From positions 1-8,751 of the forward strand of contig JAIRMP010000252.1 of assembly GCA_031258615.1 (NCBI GenBank): a stretch of DNA of 8,751 bases, read 5' to 3'. Of the stretch, positions 1 through 6,329 are shown piece by piece. Made by a program: the position numbers and the translations under genes. Under the pieces are notes generated by a model. The model made no database searches. It was not told the DNA's origin and was given only the letters and a program-made list of their open reading frames with translations. This DNA comes from Spirochaetaceae bacterium. Lineage in GTDB: Bacteria > Spirochaetota > Spirochaetia > Treponematales > Breznakiellaceae. How positions within the stretch are numbered: position 1 is the stretch's first letter; each line of letters opens with the position of its first letter.

Positions 1-63
1 TGCTCTTCATTGACAATGAACCGCTCCTATCATGTTGAAGACGATGCACAAAGGCGTCCAGTC
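1..63. other. Left edge, no assignable gene
   Basis: Nothing definite is visible. On the plus strand one frame ends at a TGA (36-38) after LFIDNEPLLSC and could be the tail of an upstream gene. On the minus strand a TTG or ATG near 10-16, with AGGAG-like bases upstream, could be the start of a divergent gene. Both stretches are too short to decide. Confidence 0.2.
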
Positions 64-250
64 GCGTATGCCTATCGCCCCTTTCGACCCCGAACGCATA
101 ACCCGAAATCCGCTTTCGGTAGGCTAGCGCGGAGCGCCTTTAACCCCGCTATCAGCCGCGTATGCCAATCGCCTCTTTCACGCCCAATGCAGAAGCCGAA
201 ATCAGCCTTCGGGACGCTGGCGCGGAGCGCCTTAGAACCCGCTGGCGGGT
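64..250. repeat. Two tandem copies of a ~93-bp imperfect, hairpin-rich repeat
   Basis: Unit 1 (64-157) and unit 2 (158-250) align end to end. Both begin with GCGTATGCC, share a CCGAAATC core (103-110 and 196-203) and the block GCGCGGAGCGCCTT (127-140 and 220-233), and end in an AACCC(C)GCT motif. The offset is 94 bp at the start and 93 bp afterwards, so there is one indel. Each unit has a hairpin around the CCGAAA core: arms 103-108/114-119 in unit 1, and 196-200/208-212 in unit 2. Each also has the small palindrome GCGC-GGA-GCGC. Because 93 is a multiple of three, the translated repeats look alike (a PKSAFG.LARSA pattern), giving a false impression of a protein. I read this as a non-coding dispersed repeat; from memory, similar translated repeats occur in hypothetical ORFs of gut treponemes, but I cannot verify that here. 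Confidence 0.7.
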
Positions 251-251
251 T
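236..251. other. Perfect 7-bp hairpin closing the repeat
   Basis: AACCCGC (236-242) pairs with GCGGGTT (245-251) around a 2-base centre. It sits at the end of repeat unit 2, directly before the AT-rich promoter zone. There is no T-run after it on the plus strand, so it is a poor intrinsic terminator. It may be part of the repeat element or an insulator before the efflux operon. Confidence 0.5.
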
Positions 252-303
252 TACTAAAAGTTTAACAATTCTTGAAAACTAATTTACCTCTCTATTTTAT
301 CAT
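250..303 (+). promoter_or_regulatory. Promoter and phased direct repeats upstream of the efflux operon
   Basis: Four 11-bp units start at 250, 261, 272 and 283 with TTTAC, TTTAA, TTGAA and TTTAC, so TT(T/G)A recurs on one helix face exactly once per turn. Tandem half-sites at 11-bp spacing are the usual binding pattern of OmpR/PhoB-family regulators. A possible -35 TTGAAA (272-277) lies inside unit 3. Candidate -10 boxes are TTTTAT (295-300, 17-bp spacing, 4/6 match) and TATCAT (298-303, 5/6 match but 20-bp spacing). The second arrangement would suit an activator-dependent promoter. A start near 305-310 would leave a leader of about 30 bases before the ATG at 337. The assignment is by motif only. 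Confidence 0.45.
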
Positions 304-336
304 TGGATTATCAAAACAATTTCCAAGGAGTAGAAA

Positions 337-1293
337 ATGGAAAGGAAAAATAGCAAAGGAAAGAAGACGGCCGGGATGGTTCTTGGAACCGTGGTTGTTG
401 CGGTGGCCTTCATAGCCGGACCAAGCCTGCTTGCATCGGGGGACGAGGGCAAAGCGGAGATGGCAAGCGCCGAGGCCGCGGTTTTTTCGGTAAGAACGGA
501 GGAAGCCGGGAAGCGGACGTTGCGGGCTATCCTTGAAGTGAACGGCGACATTGTGAGCGCTCAGGAGGCGGATGTTTTCCCCGATGTATCGGGAAAGCTC
601 GTCCGTATGTACGTCGCCCTGGGTTCGCAGGTGCGCAAGGGCGATGTCATGGCCGAAGTTGACCCCTCAAGACCGGGGACAACCTATATGAGCAGCCCGG
701 TCTACGCGCCTATCTCAGGCACGGTCTCTAAGATGCCGCTTTCGGTGGGATCAACGGTTGGTCAGAATACCGGCATCGCCGCCATATCGGTAACGAGCAA
801 TCTTGAGATTACCGCACGCATACCGGAACGGGAGATTGCGGGGCTTAGAACAGGGCTAAAAGCGGAGGTAAGCCTACAGGCTTATCCGGGGGAAGTCTTT
901 ACCGCCACCGTCAACCACGTCTCTCCGGTCTTGGACGCATCTTCGCGGACAAAGCTGATCACCCTCGTATTCGACAGTGATGACAGCCGTATAAACGCGG
1001 GGATGTTTGCCCGTATCAGGATTAATACAAGGACTTATGACGAGGCGCTTGCCGTGTCTTCCGAGGCTGTTGTCAACAAACACGGCGAAAACCGCGTATA
1101 TGTGTTGCGGAACAATGCGGCAGGTCTTCCGTATGCCGAACCGCGCGCGGTGGAGACCGGCGTAACGATAGACGGATGGACCGAAATCCGCTCCGGCATT
1201 GGTGAAGGCGAGGCTGTGCTTGTTCAGGGGCAGCAGCTTTTGAGCGGCGGCGAGGCTGTGCGGGTTGTTGCCGGCGCCGGGGGCGGACGATGA
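337..1293 (+). CDS. RND efflux periplasmic adaptor (membrane fusion protein), hairpinless type
   Basis: This 318-residue adaptor should bridge the inner-membrane RND pump and the outer-membrane channel encoded next to it. A basic N-terminus and one hydrophobic segment (about 11-33) anchor it in the inner membrane; no lipobox cysteine is visible, so a signal anchor or signal peptide is more likely than a lipoprotein. The two lipoyl half-motifs are clear: residues 80-110 (GSQVRKGDVMAEVD) and 121-150 (YAPISGTV...VGSTVGQ). They are joined by only ~10 residues (111-120), whereas most adaptors carry a long coiled-coil hairpin there. A beta-barrel domain (about 155-230) and a membrane-proximal domain (about 231-318) follow. 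Borrelia BesA is a known hairpinless relative. AAGGAG at 325-330 lies 6 bases before the ATG and fixes the start. The stop overlaps the pump start in ATGA. Confidence 0.9.
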   Translation: MERKNSKGKKTAGMVLGTVVVAVAFIAGPSLLASGDEGKAEMASAEAAVFSVRTEEAGKRTLRAILEVNGDIVSAQEADVFPDVSGKLVRMYVALGSQVRKGDVMAEVDPSRPGTTYMSSPVYAPISGTVSKMPLSVGSTVGQNTGIAAISVTSNLEITARIPEREIAGLRTGLKAEVSLQAYPGEVFTATVNHVSPVLDASSRTKLITLVFDSDDSRINAGMFARIRINTRTYDEALAVSSEAVVNKHGENRVYVLRNNAAGLPYAEPRAVETGVTIDGWTEIRSGIGEGEAVLVQGQQLLSGGEAVRVVAGAGGGR

Positions 1294-4200
1294 GCATAGC
1301 CAAGGCGGTTGTCAAGAGACCCGTGCTGTGGCTCGTAGTATTTGTCCTTGTTTGTATCAGCGGGGTATTCCTTTTTTCGAGTATCGCCTTTGATATGCTG
1401 CCCGAAGTGGAAGTGCCCTATCTTGCCGTCGTCACGACCTATCCGGGGGCAGACCCGGAAACCGTAGAGAAGTCGGTAACCGATGTGATTGAAGCGGGGT
1501 TGGCGAATACAGGCGGCATAAACAAGATGACATCGGTCTCCCGGGAACAGTCCAGCATGATACTGCTGGAGTTCGACTTTGGAACGGACATAGATGTCAA
1601 GGCTAACGAGGCGCGGGGAAACATCGATCTGATAAAATCCACGCTACCGGATAACGCCGCCGCGCCTATGGTGTTGCAGATCAAGGCCAATGACCAGCCT
1701 ATCATGCTCATAGGGATAAGCGGCAGCGGGTTTTCGCAGAATGAGTTACGGGCATACGCAAAAGACGAGCTTCAGAATCAGCTTAAACAGATAGAAGGGG
1801 TAGCCTCCTGCGATGTGGAGGGCGGGCAGGACGCGCTGGTGCGGGTAGCAATATCACAGAACCGGCTCGAAGCCTACGGGGTAACGATAAGCGAGATCGC
1901 GGGGAAACTTGCCGCGCAGAATATACAGCTTGGCGCGGGTTCCATCGAGGAAGGGCTCGTAGAGTATTCGATAAAGACTTCCGGTGAATACGACAGCGTT
2001 GCCGCCATCTCCAATACCGTAGTCGCCCAAATGAACGGCGCGGACATCAGGCTGGGGGACATAGGGGATGTGGCGATGGATTACGCGGAGGAACGGTCGG
2101 CGGCGTATATCAACGGGGAACCGGGGGTATACCTCTCTATCATGAAGCAGAGCGGGGCGAATACCGTTCAGGTTGCCGACCATGTGTACCGGAGGCTGGA
2201 GACACTGCGAAAGACCCTGCCCCAGGGGGTTAGCCTTGACATAATCCAGGACGATACGACCCAGATCCGCGCAATGATACTTGAACTAGTTAATTCCGCC
2301 GTCATGGGCGTCGTCTTTGCCATGATAATACTGTTCCTGTTTTTCAGAAACCTCAACAGTTCGATTATCGTGGGACTCTCCATCCCCATATCATTTCTGA
2401 TTACCCTGCTTGTCATGAGCCTAGTCCATATCACTATCAATATGATGACTCTGGCGGGGCTTATCCTTGGATTGGGCATGATAGTCGACTCTTCTATCGT
2501 GGTGCTGGAGGGAGTCACGAAATTCCGCGAGAAAGGGGAGCCTCCAAGCATTGCCGCTATACTTGCTGGGGAAGAAGTGATGTCGTCGATTATCGCGTCC
2601 ACGATTACCACGATTTGCGTATTCCTCCCTGTTCTGCTCTTCAAGGACAGGTTAGAGATAATCGGCCTTTTCATACAGGATATGCTTTTTACCATCGTAA
2701 TTTCGCTTGTATCAAGTTTGTTGGTGGCTATCTTTCTGGTTCCCGTATTGGCGAGTAAATGGCTGCCCGTTCACAGCCGCCTCCAGAAACCTGTTCGTAA
2801 CCGGTTTATCGGTTTTATTGACCGGGGCATTGCCGCCGCTCTTGATGGGCTGGGGCGGATCTACAGCCGGCTCCTGACAAAGTCCCTGAAACACAGGCTT
2901 ATCACCATATTACTGGTAATTGCCGCGTTTACGGGATCCGTTCTGGCGCTTTCAAAAATGGATATACGTACTTTCCCCGATATGAACAGCGATACGATCA
3001 CGGTTGACATAACGATGCCCCTGGGAACCCGGTATGAGGACACCAAGGCGGTCGCCCTGGACATACAGGAGTACGCCATCGCGGAAATTGTAGGGACAAA
3101 GAATATTACCGCGAGAATAGGAAGCGGCGAATCTATCGTAAGGAATGCCGGGAACAATACCGCCAGCGTTACCGTAACCCTCGACCTTGACAATCCTCAG
3201 GCGGACTCAAGCAGCGCTGTGAAAGAAAAACTCAGGCGGCATTTTTCCGCCTTTCCCAACGCTGACATTGCCTTTTCCGAGGGGGATTTTACCGCCCTGT
3301 CCGGCGCGGATATTGATATTGTTATACAAAACGATGATTTGGATCGTGGCCTTGACTATGCCGCGGCGGTCAAGGCGCTGCTGGAAGACCGTGTGCCGGA
3401 GGCGCGGGACATAGCCGTTGATGTAAATTCTGGGCTGCCGCAGGTAAGGGTCAACATAGACAGGCAGCGGGCGTACAACATGGGGCTTTCCGTCAGCGCC
3501 ATCGCCGGTGAAATCGCCGCGTCCATGAACGGGGTAACCGCCACCACCTTCAGACAGGACGGCGATGAGTACGATGTGGTACTACAGCTTGCTAAGGAAG
3601 ACCGCTACGAGCTTCCCGATCTGGGGAAAATATTTGTCCGTTCCTCCAAGGGAGCGCTGTTTCCGGTCTCCAACTTTGCGGACTTTGAAAAAGCCCAGGG
3701 TCCGGAGCGTATAAACCACGAAGGGCAGGGGCGGACTATCCACGTAACAGCAGACCTCAGAGAAGGGGCATCCCTCAAGGCGGTAGAGGCTGCAATTCGC
3801 TCGCTCCTTGCCGGGCAGGGGATAGACGCCTCCTTTGCGGGGGAATCCGCCGAGACGGGCAAGATGCTGCAAACCTTTATGCTGATTATCATTCTCGCGC
3901 TCCTGTTGGTATTCGGCGTCATGGCGGCGCAGTACGAATCCTTTCGCGACCCCATCATCAACTTTTGTACCATACCGCTCGTACTGATAGGCGTGGTTGT
4001 CATTCACCTCGCAACAGGGCAGGCAATGAACGCCTTCACGATGATAGGCTTCGTTATGCTGGTCGGTATCGTGGTGAACAACGGCATCCTGCTGGTGGAC
4101 TACACCAATTTATTGAGGCGCCGGGGGATGCCGCTGATGGAAGCCTGTTTTGAAGCCGGCGTGTCCCGCTTCCGTCCGGTTCTGATGACCGCCCTCACCA

Positions 4201-4373
4201 CTATGCTGGGACTCGCGCCTATGGCGTTCTTCCCCGGCAAATCCTCGATGATGACAGCCCCCATAGGGCTTGCCGTATTCGGCGGCCTTGCTTCGGCAAC
4301 GGTGATAACCCTGTTTTTCATTCCGGTGATGTACTCACTGATTAACAGGGAAAAAATGAGAAATGAGGAATGA
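1290..4373 (+). CDS. RND-family inner-membrane efflux pump (HAE1/AcrB-like permease)
   Basis: The protein has 1027 residues, the standard length for this family, and should export drugs, detergents or other amphiphiles using the proton (or another ion) gradient. TM1 is at 10-32, followed by a large periplasmic porter loop (33-331), TM2-TM6 (332-488), TM7 (about 534-555), a second porter loop (556-859) and TM8-TM12 (860-1016), the duplicated RND fold. The N-terminal segment from KRPV to DMLPEVEVPYL is typical. In TM4 the motif is GMIVDSSIVVLEGV: D400 matches the first relay aspartate of AcrB (D407), but the second (D408) is Ser401. In TM10, GIVVNNGILLVDY has Asn where AcrB has Lys940. The RFRPVLMT segment of TM11 (960-967) keeps its arginines. 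Translation starts within the adaptor stop codon, suggesting coupling; only a G-rich stretch (1279-1286) could serve as ribosome site. Substrate cannot be told from sequence. Confidence 0.93.
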   Translation: MSIAKAVVKRPVLWLVVFVLVCISGVFLFSSIAFDMLPEVEVPYLAVVTTYPGADPETVEKSVTDVIEAGLANTGGINKMTSVSREQSSMILLEFDFGTDIDVKANEARGNIDLIKSTLPDNAAAPMVLQIKANDQPIMLIGISGSGFSQNELRAYAKDELQNQLKQIEGVASCDVEGGQDALVRVAISQNRLEAYGVTISEIAGKLAAQNIQLGAGSIEEGLVEYSIKTSGEYDSVAAISNTVVAQMNGADIRLGDIGDVAMDYAEERSAAYINGEPGVYLSIMKQSGANTVQVADHVYRRLETLRKTLPQGVSLDIIQDDTTQIRAMILELVNSAVMGVVFAMIILFLFFRNLNSSIIVGLSIPISFLITLLVMSLVHITINMMTLAGLILGLGMIVDSSIVVLEGVTKFREKGEPPSIAAILAGEEVMSSIIASTITTICVFLPVLLFKDRLEIIGLFIQDMLFTIVISLVSSLLVAIFLVPVLASKWLPVHSRLQKPVRNRFIGFIDRGIAAALDGLGRIYSRLLTKSLKHRLITILLVIAAFTGSVLALSKMDIRTFPDMNSDTITVDITMPLGTRYEDTKAVALDIQEYAIAEIVGTKNITARIGSGESIVRNAGNNTASVTVTLDLDNPQADSSSAVKEKLRRHFSAFPNADIAFSEGDFTALSGADIDIVIQNDDLDRGLDYAAAVKALLEDRVPEARDIAVDVNSGLPQVRVNIDRQRAYNMGLSVSAIAGEIAASMNGVTATTFRQDGDEYDVVLQLAKEDRYELPDLGKIFVRSSKGALFPVSNFADFEKAQGPERINHEGQGRTIHVTADLREGASLKAVEAAIRSLLAGQGIDASFAGESAETGKMLQTFMLIIILALLLVFGVMAAQYESFRDPIINFCTIPLVLIGVVVIHLATGQAMNAFTMIGFVMLVGIVVNNGILLVDYTNLLRRRGMPLMEACFEAGVSRFRPVLMTALTTMLGLAPMAFFPGKSSMMTAPIGLAVFGGLASATVITLFFIPVMYSLINREKMRNEE

Positions 4374-4381
4374 GAGATGAA
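4354..4381 (+). repeat. Degenerate heptamer repeat at the pump/channel gene junction
   Basis: Four consecutive 7-mers, AAATGAG, AAATGAG, GAATGAG and AGATGAA, run through the last codons of the pump (KMRNEE), its TGA stop (4371-4373), the GAGGA ribosome site (4365-4369) and the ATG (4377) of the channel gene. The third and fourth units are variants of the first two. Gain or loss of one unit would shift the pump's C-terminal frame and alter the spacing of the next start. Confidence 0.6.
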
Positions 4382-5678
4382 AATTAAACAGATTTTAGTT
4401 TGGGTATGTATTTTTATTACCGGTAATGTTTGGGCTGAAACAACTTTGGATATTGAAAGCGCGGTCAGCCTTGCGCTGGAAAAAAATCTTTCTATGGAGC
4501 GTTCACGAATAGAAAGCGCCGCGGCAAAGCGGAAACGCGACCGCTCGTGGAACAGCCTCATTCCATCTCTGGGAGCGGGCGCTGTGGCGGTGCATCCAAC
4601 TTCGATTACTGGCCCCCTCTCCCCGGAGACTGATGCATGGACGCCGGGTTTTTCCCTCTCCGCCTCCTTGCAGCTTTCTCCGTCTATTTTTACCGACATT
4701 GAGCAGGCAAAAGCGAATTACGAGGCGGGACTGCTCAACCACGCCGCCGCCCGGCAGAGCCTGGAATTTCAGGTCAGAAGGCTGTACTATCAACTCCTGT
4801 TGTTACGGTCGAACACTGAACTCATGGAACAAAATGCCGCAAGCGCCCAGAGCCGGTACGAACAGATCAGCGTTTCGCGGCGGGCAGGCCAGGCCTCAAA
4901 TCTCGATGAACTTTCCGCCCGGCTTGATGCGCAGACCCAGCAAACCAATGTCCGCAGCGCTATGACCGCCTATGAGAACGCGCTGGACAGCCTGAAACAG
5001 CTTTTAATGATACCGCCGGAAGAAAGTATTGTTTTACAAGGTAGCTTGCAAATTCTGCCGGCAGTGGAACAGAGGGCCGGATCCGGAGTACAGGGAGAAT
5101 CTTTAACGGTGAGAGCGCTGCGGAAAAACATCAACTCACTTGAAGCGCAGCGCCGTGGGTTACGGACGAGTTCTTATGCGCCGGTTTTGAATCTCTCATG
5201 GAACGCCGCTCCCTTGTACAGCGATGCGATTGACGATTGGCTCGATTCGGGTGGGCAGTTTTCGGTAACCCTTTCGATGAAGCCGGATAACTTTCTCCCC
5301 TGGTCGCCGGCGAAGGAGCGGCTCGATTCCCTTGGCGACAGCATAGCCATACAGCAGAGCCAGTTGCGGGAAAACATACTGAGCCAAGAGAATACCGTCC
5401 GAAACCTGCGGCGGAACATTACCCAGTCGGCGGAGAACATAGAAACGCTGCGCCTCAACCTCACGCTCGCCGAAGAAACCCGCGAGATGTACGAGGAATC
5501 CTACAGGCGGGGCGCGGCGGATTTACAGAACGTCTATTCCGCGCGGGATGCGGTACTGCTTGCGGAAAACAGACTCTTATCGGAACAGTATAATCTGGCG
5601 CAGGCTATACTCGAACTGGAGACGGAACTAGACCTTCCTTTTGGAACACTCATGCGTTGGGAGCACCCCGCGAACTGA
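4377..5678 (+). CDS. TolC-like outer-membrane efflux channel (OEP family)
   Basis: This 433-residue protein should form the trimeric outer-membrane exit duct of the pump. A classical signal peptide (residues 1-20, cleavage after NVWA) sends it to the periplasm. The mature part has the two-fold OEP design: long helices with heptad-like patterns at about 105-210 and 315-415, and strand-like segments near 60-100 and 265-300. The paired family signatures are visible as SRRAGQASNLDELSARL (167-183) and YRRGAADLQNVYSARDAV (376-393), each followed by a helix rich in Ala, Gln and Leu. Length is normal for the family. The start lies 3 bases after the pump stop with GAGGA 7 bases upstream, so it is the third gene of one operon. 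No terminator is evident directly after it, so readthrough into the next genes is possible. Confidence 0.9.
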   Translation: MKIKQILVWVCIFITGNVWAETTLDIESAVSLALEKNLSMERSRIESAAAKRKRDRSWNSLIPSLGAGAVAVHPTSITGPLSPETDAWTPGFSLSASLQLSPSIFTDIEQAKANYEAGLLNHAAARQSLEFQVRRLYYQLLLLRSNTELMEQNAASAQSRYEQISVSRRAGQASNLDELSARLDAQTQQTNVRSAMTAYENALDSLKQLLMIPPEESIVLQGSLQILPAVEQRAGSGVQGESLTVRALRKNINSLEAQRRGLRTSSYAPVLNLSWNAAPLYSDAIDDWLDSGGQFSVTLSMKPDNFLPWSPAKERLDSLGDSIAIQQSQLRENILSQENTVRNLRRNITQSAENIETLRLNLTLAEETREMYEESYRRGAADLQNVYSARDAVLLAENRLLSEQYNLAQAILELETELDLPFGTLMRWEHPAN

Positions 5679-5701
5679 ATGAGCGATATCACGGTCCCTT
5701 A

Positions 5702-5747
5702 TGGAAATTTTACTTGCGATAGCGTATGCTATATGAAAGAGGAATAT
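5702..5747 (+). promoter_or_regulatory. Possible promoter/operator and ribosome site of the small-protein pair
   Basis: The gap between the channel gene and DUF4160 holds TGGAAA (5702-5707) and TATGCT (5725-5730) at 17-bp spacing, each 4/6 to consensus. A perfect dyad ATAGC-GTAT-GCTAT (5719-5732) covers the -10. AGAGG (5738-5742) lies 5 bases before the ATG at 5748. A dyad over the -10 would suit autoregulation, but the promoter match is weak. Confidence 0.3.
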
Positions 5748-6002
5748 ATGCCGGTAATTTCACGGTTTTTTGGCATGATTATCAAAATGTACTTCCGCCA
5801 AAGTGAACATAATCCACCGCATATCCATGTGATATACGGTGAATATGTCGGACTCATAGACATACAAACCTTTGAGATGTTTGAAGGTGATTTACCGTCA
5901 AGAGCTTTGTCGCTTGTAAAAGAATGGATGTCTTTGCATAAAGACGAACTAGTACAGATATGGAATACTCAAAATTTTGTTGAGCTTCCGCCTCTGGAAT
6001 AG
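5748..6002 (+). CDS. DUF4160 family small protein
   Basis: An 84-residue protein of the DUF4160 family, whose biochemical role I do not know to be established. It starts with PVISRFFGMIIKMYF, has the family's histidine-proline motif HNPPHIHV (residues 21-28), then GEYVGLIDIQT and a C-terminal helical part with the SRALSLVKEW segment. The reading frame stays open back to an ATG at 5679, but the family begins at MP.ISRFFG and a ribosome site (5738-5742) precedes the ATG at 5748, so I chose that start. The DUF2442 gene follows after 4 bases. These two families are often found side by side in bacteria, and the pair has a toxin-antitoxin-like layout, which is inference. The DNA is more AT-rich than the efflux genes, suggesting separate origin. 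Confidence 0.85.
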   Translation: MPVISRFFGMIIKMYFRQSEHNPPHIHVIYGEYVGLIDIQTFEMFEGDLPSRALSLVKEWMSLHKDELVQIWNTQNFVELPPLE

Positions 6003-6006
6003 CAAA

Positions 6007-6258
6007 ATGTTTCATAAAATTCAATCGGTTAGCCCGCTTCCTGAATACCGCCTATCTGTTCAGTTTATCAGCGGCGAAAAAAAAGAATACGATGTAAAAC
6101 CGTTGTTTGCCAGGTGGGAAGTATTTCGGGCGCTAGACTCTATTCCCGGTTTATTCAACCAGGTAAGGGTAGATTCCGGCGGGTATGGTATCAGTTGGAA
6201 TGGACAAATTGATTTGGCCTGCAATGAGTTGTACGAGAATGGTACTTATGCTCCATAG
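6007..6258 (+). CDS. DUF2442 family small protein
   Basis: An 83-residue protein of the DUF2442 family. The recognisable core is a beta-rich N-terminal half (LSVQFISGEKKEYDVKPLF, residues 16-34) and the conserved C-terminal block YGISWNGQIDLACNELYENG (60-79). No catalytic motif or membrane segment is visible. The family is usually partnered with DUF4160, here 4 bases upstream on the same strand, so the two are probably co-transcribed and perhaps translationally coupled; only a weak GGA (5996-5998) could act as ribosome site. The frame is open back to 5977 inside DUF4160, but the family N-terminus fits the ATG at 6007. Its role as antitoxin, or any other function, is unproven. Confidence 0.85.
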   Translation: MFHKIQSVSPLPEYRLSVQFISGEKKEYDVKPLFARWEVFRALDSIPGLFNQVRVDSGGYGISWNGQIDLACNELYENGTYAP

Positions 6259-6282
6259 CGGCTCTCGCAAAAAACGAGCCGC
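6258..6282. terminator. Hairpin after the DUF2442 gene, possible terminator
   Basis: GCGGCTC (6258-6264) and GAGCCGC (6276-6282) form a perfect 7-bp GC-rich stem starting at the DUF2442 stop codon, with an 11-base A-rich loop. No T-run follows, so it is not a canonical intrinsic terminator. It could pause RNA polymerase or protect the 3' end, separating the small-protein pair from the two-component genes. Confidence 0.4.
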
Positions 6283-6290
6283 GCAAACGC

Positions 6291-6321
6291 AGTATGGTAT
6301 ACTAGGGAAATACGATAGGAG
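6291..6321 (+). promoter_or_regulatory. Extended -10 promoter and ribosome site of the two-component operon
   Basis: TGG directly before TATACT (6295-6303) is an extended -10 element (TGn plus a 5/6 match to TATAAT). No good -35 is seen, as expected for such promoters. The same bases form the dyad AGTAT-GGT-ATACT (6291-6303). A transcription start near 6310 is likely. AGGAG (6317-6321) is 8 bases before the ATG at 6330 but only 2 before the ATG at 6324, favouring the later start. Confidence 0.55.
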
Positions 6322-6329
6322 TAATGACC

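Noticed and set aside
1..16. Possible start of a divergent minus-strand gene (TTG/ATG near 10-16 with AGGAG-like bases upstream)
   Set aside because: Only a few codons are inside the window, so there is nothing to judge coding potential.
64..250. CRISPR array
   Set aside because: There are only two long, diverged units without regular unique spacers, and no cas genes in the window.
236..251. 7-bp hairpin as an intrinsic terminator
   Set aside because: The stem is not followed by a T-run on either strand, and it belongs to the end of the repeat unit.
10..282. 90-codon plus-strand open frame
   Set aside because: It is made largely of the two 93-bp hairpin repeats, has no ribosome site before its ATG and no recognisable domain. 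It runs into the efflux promoter zone. I treat it as a repeat artefact.
3582..4007. Two overlapping minus-strand open frames inside the pump gene
   Set aside because: Both are antisense to conserved pump sequence and lack domain features or ribosome sites.
4100..4699. 199-codon minus-strand open frame across the pump/channel junction
   Set aside because: It lies antisense to two well-supported genes and shows no family features.
5679..5747. 23-residue N-terminal extension of the DUF4160 protein from the ATG at 5679
   Set aside because: That ATG follows the channel stop codon directly with no ribosome site, and the extension does not match the family, which begins at the ATG at 5748.
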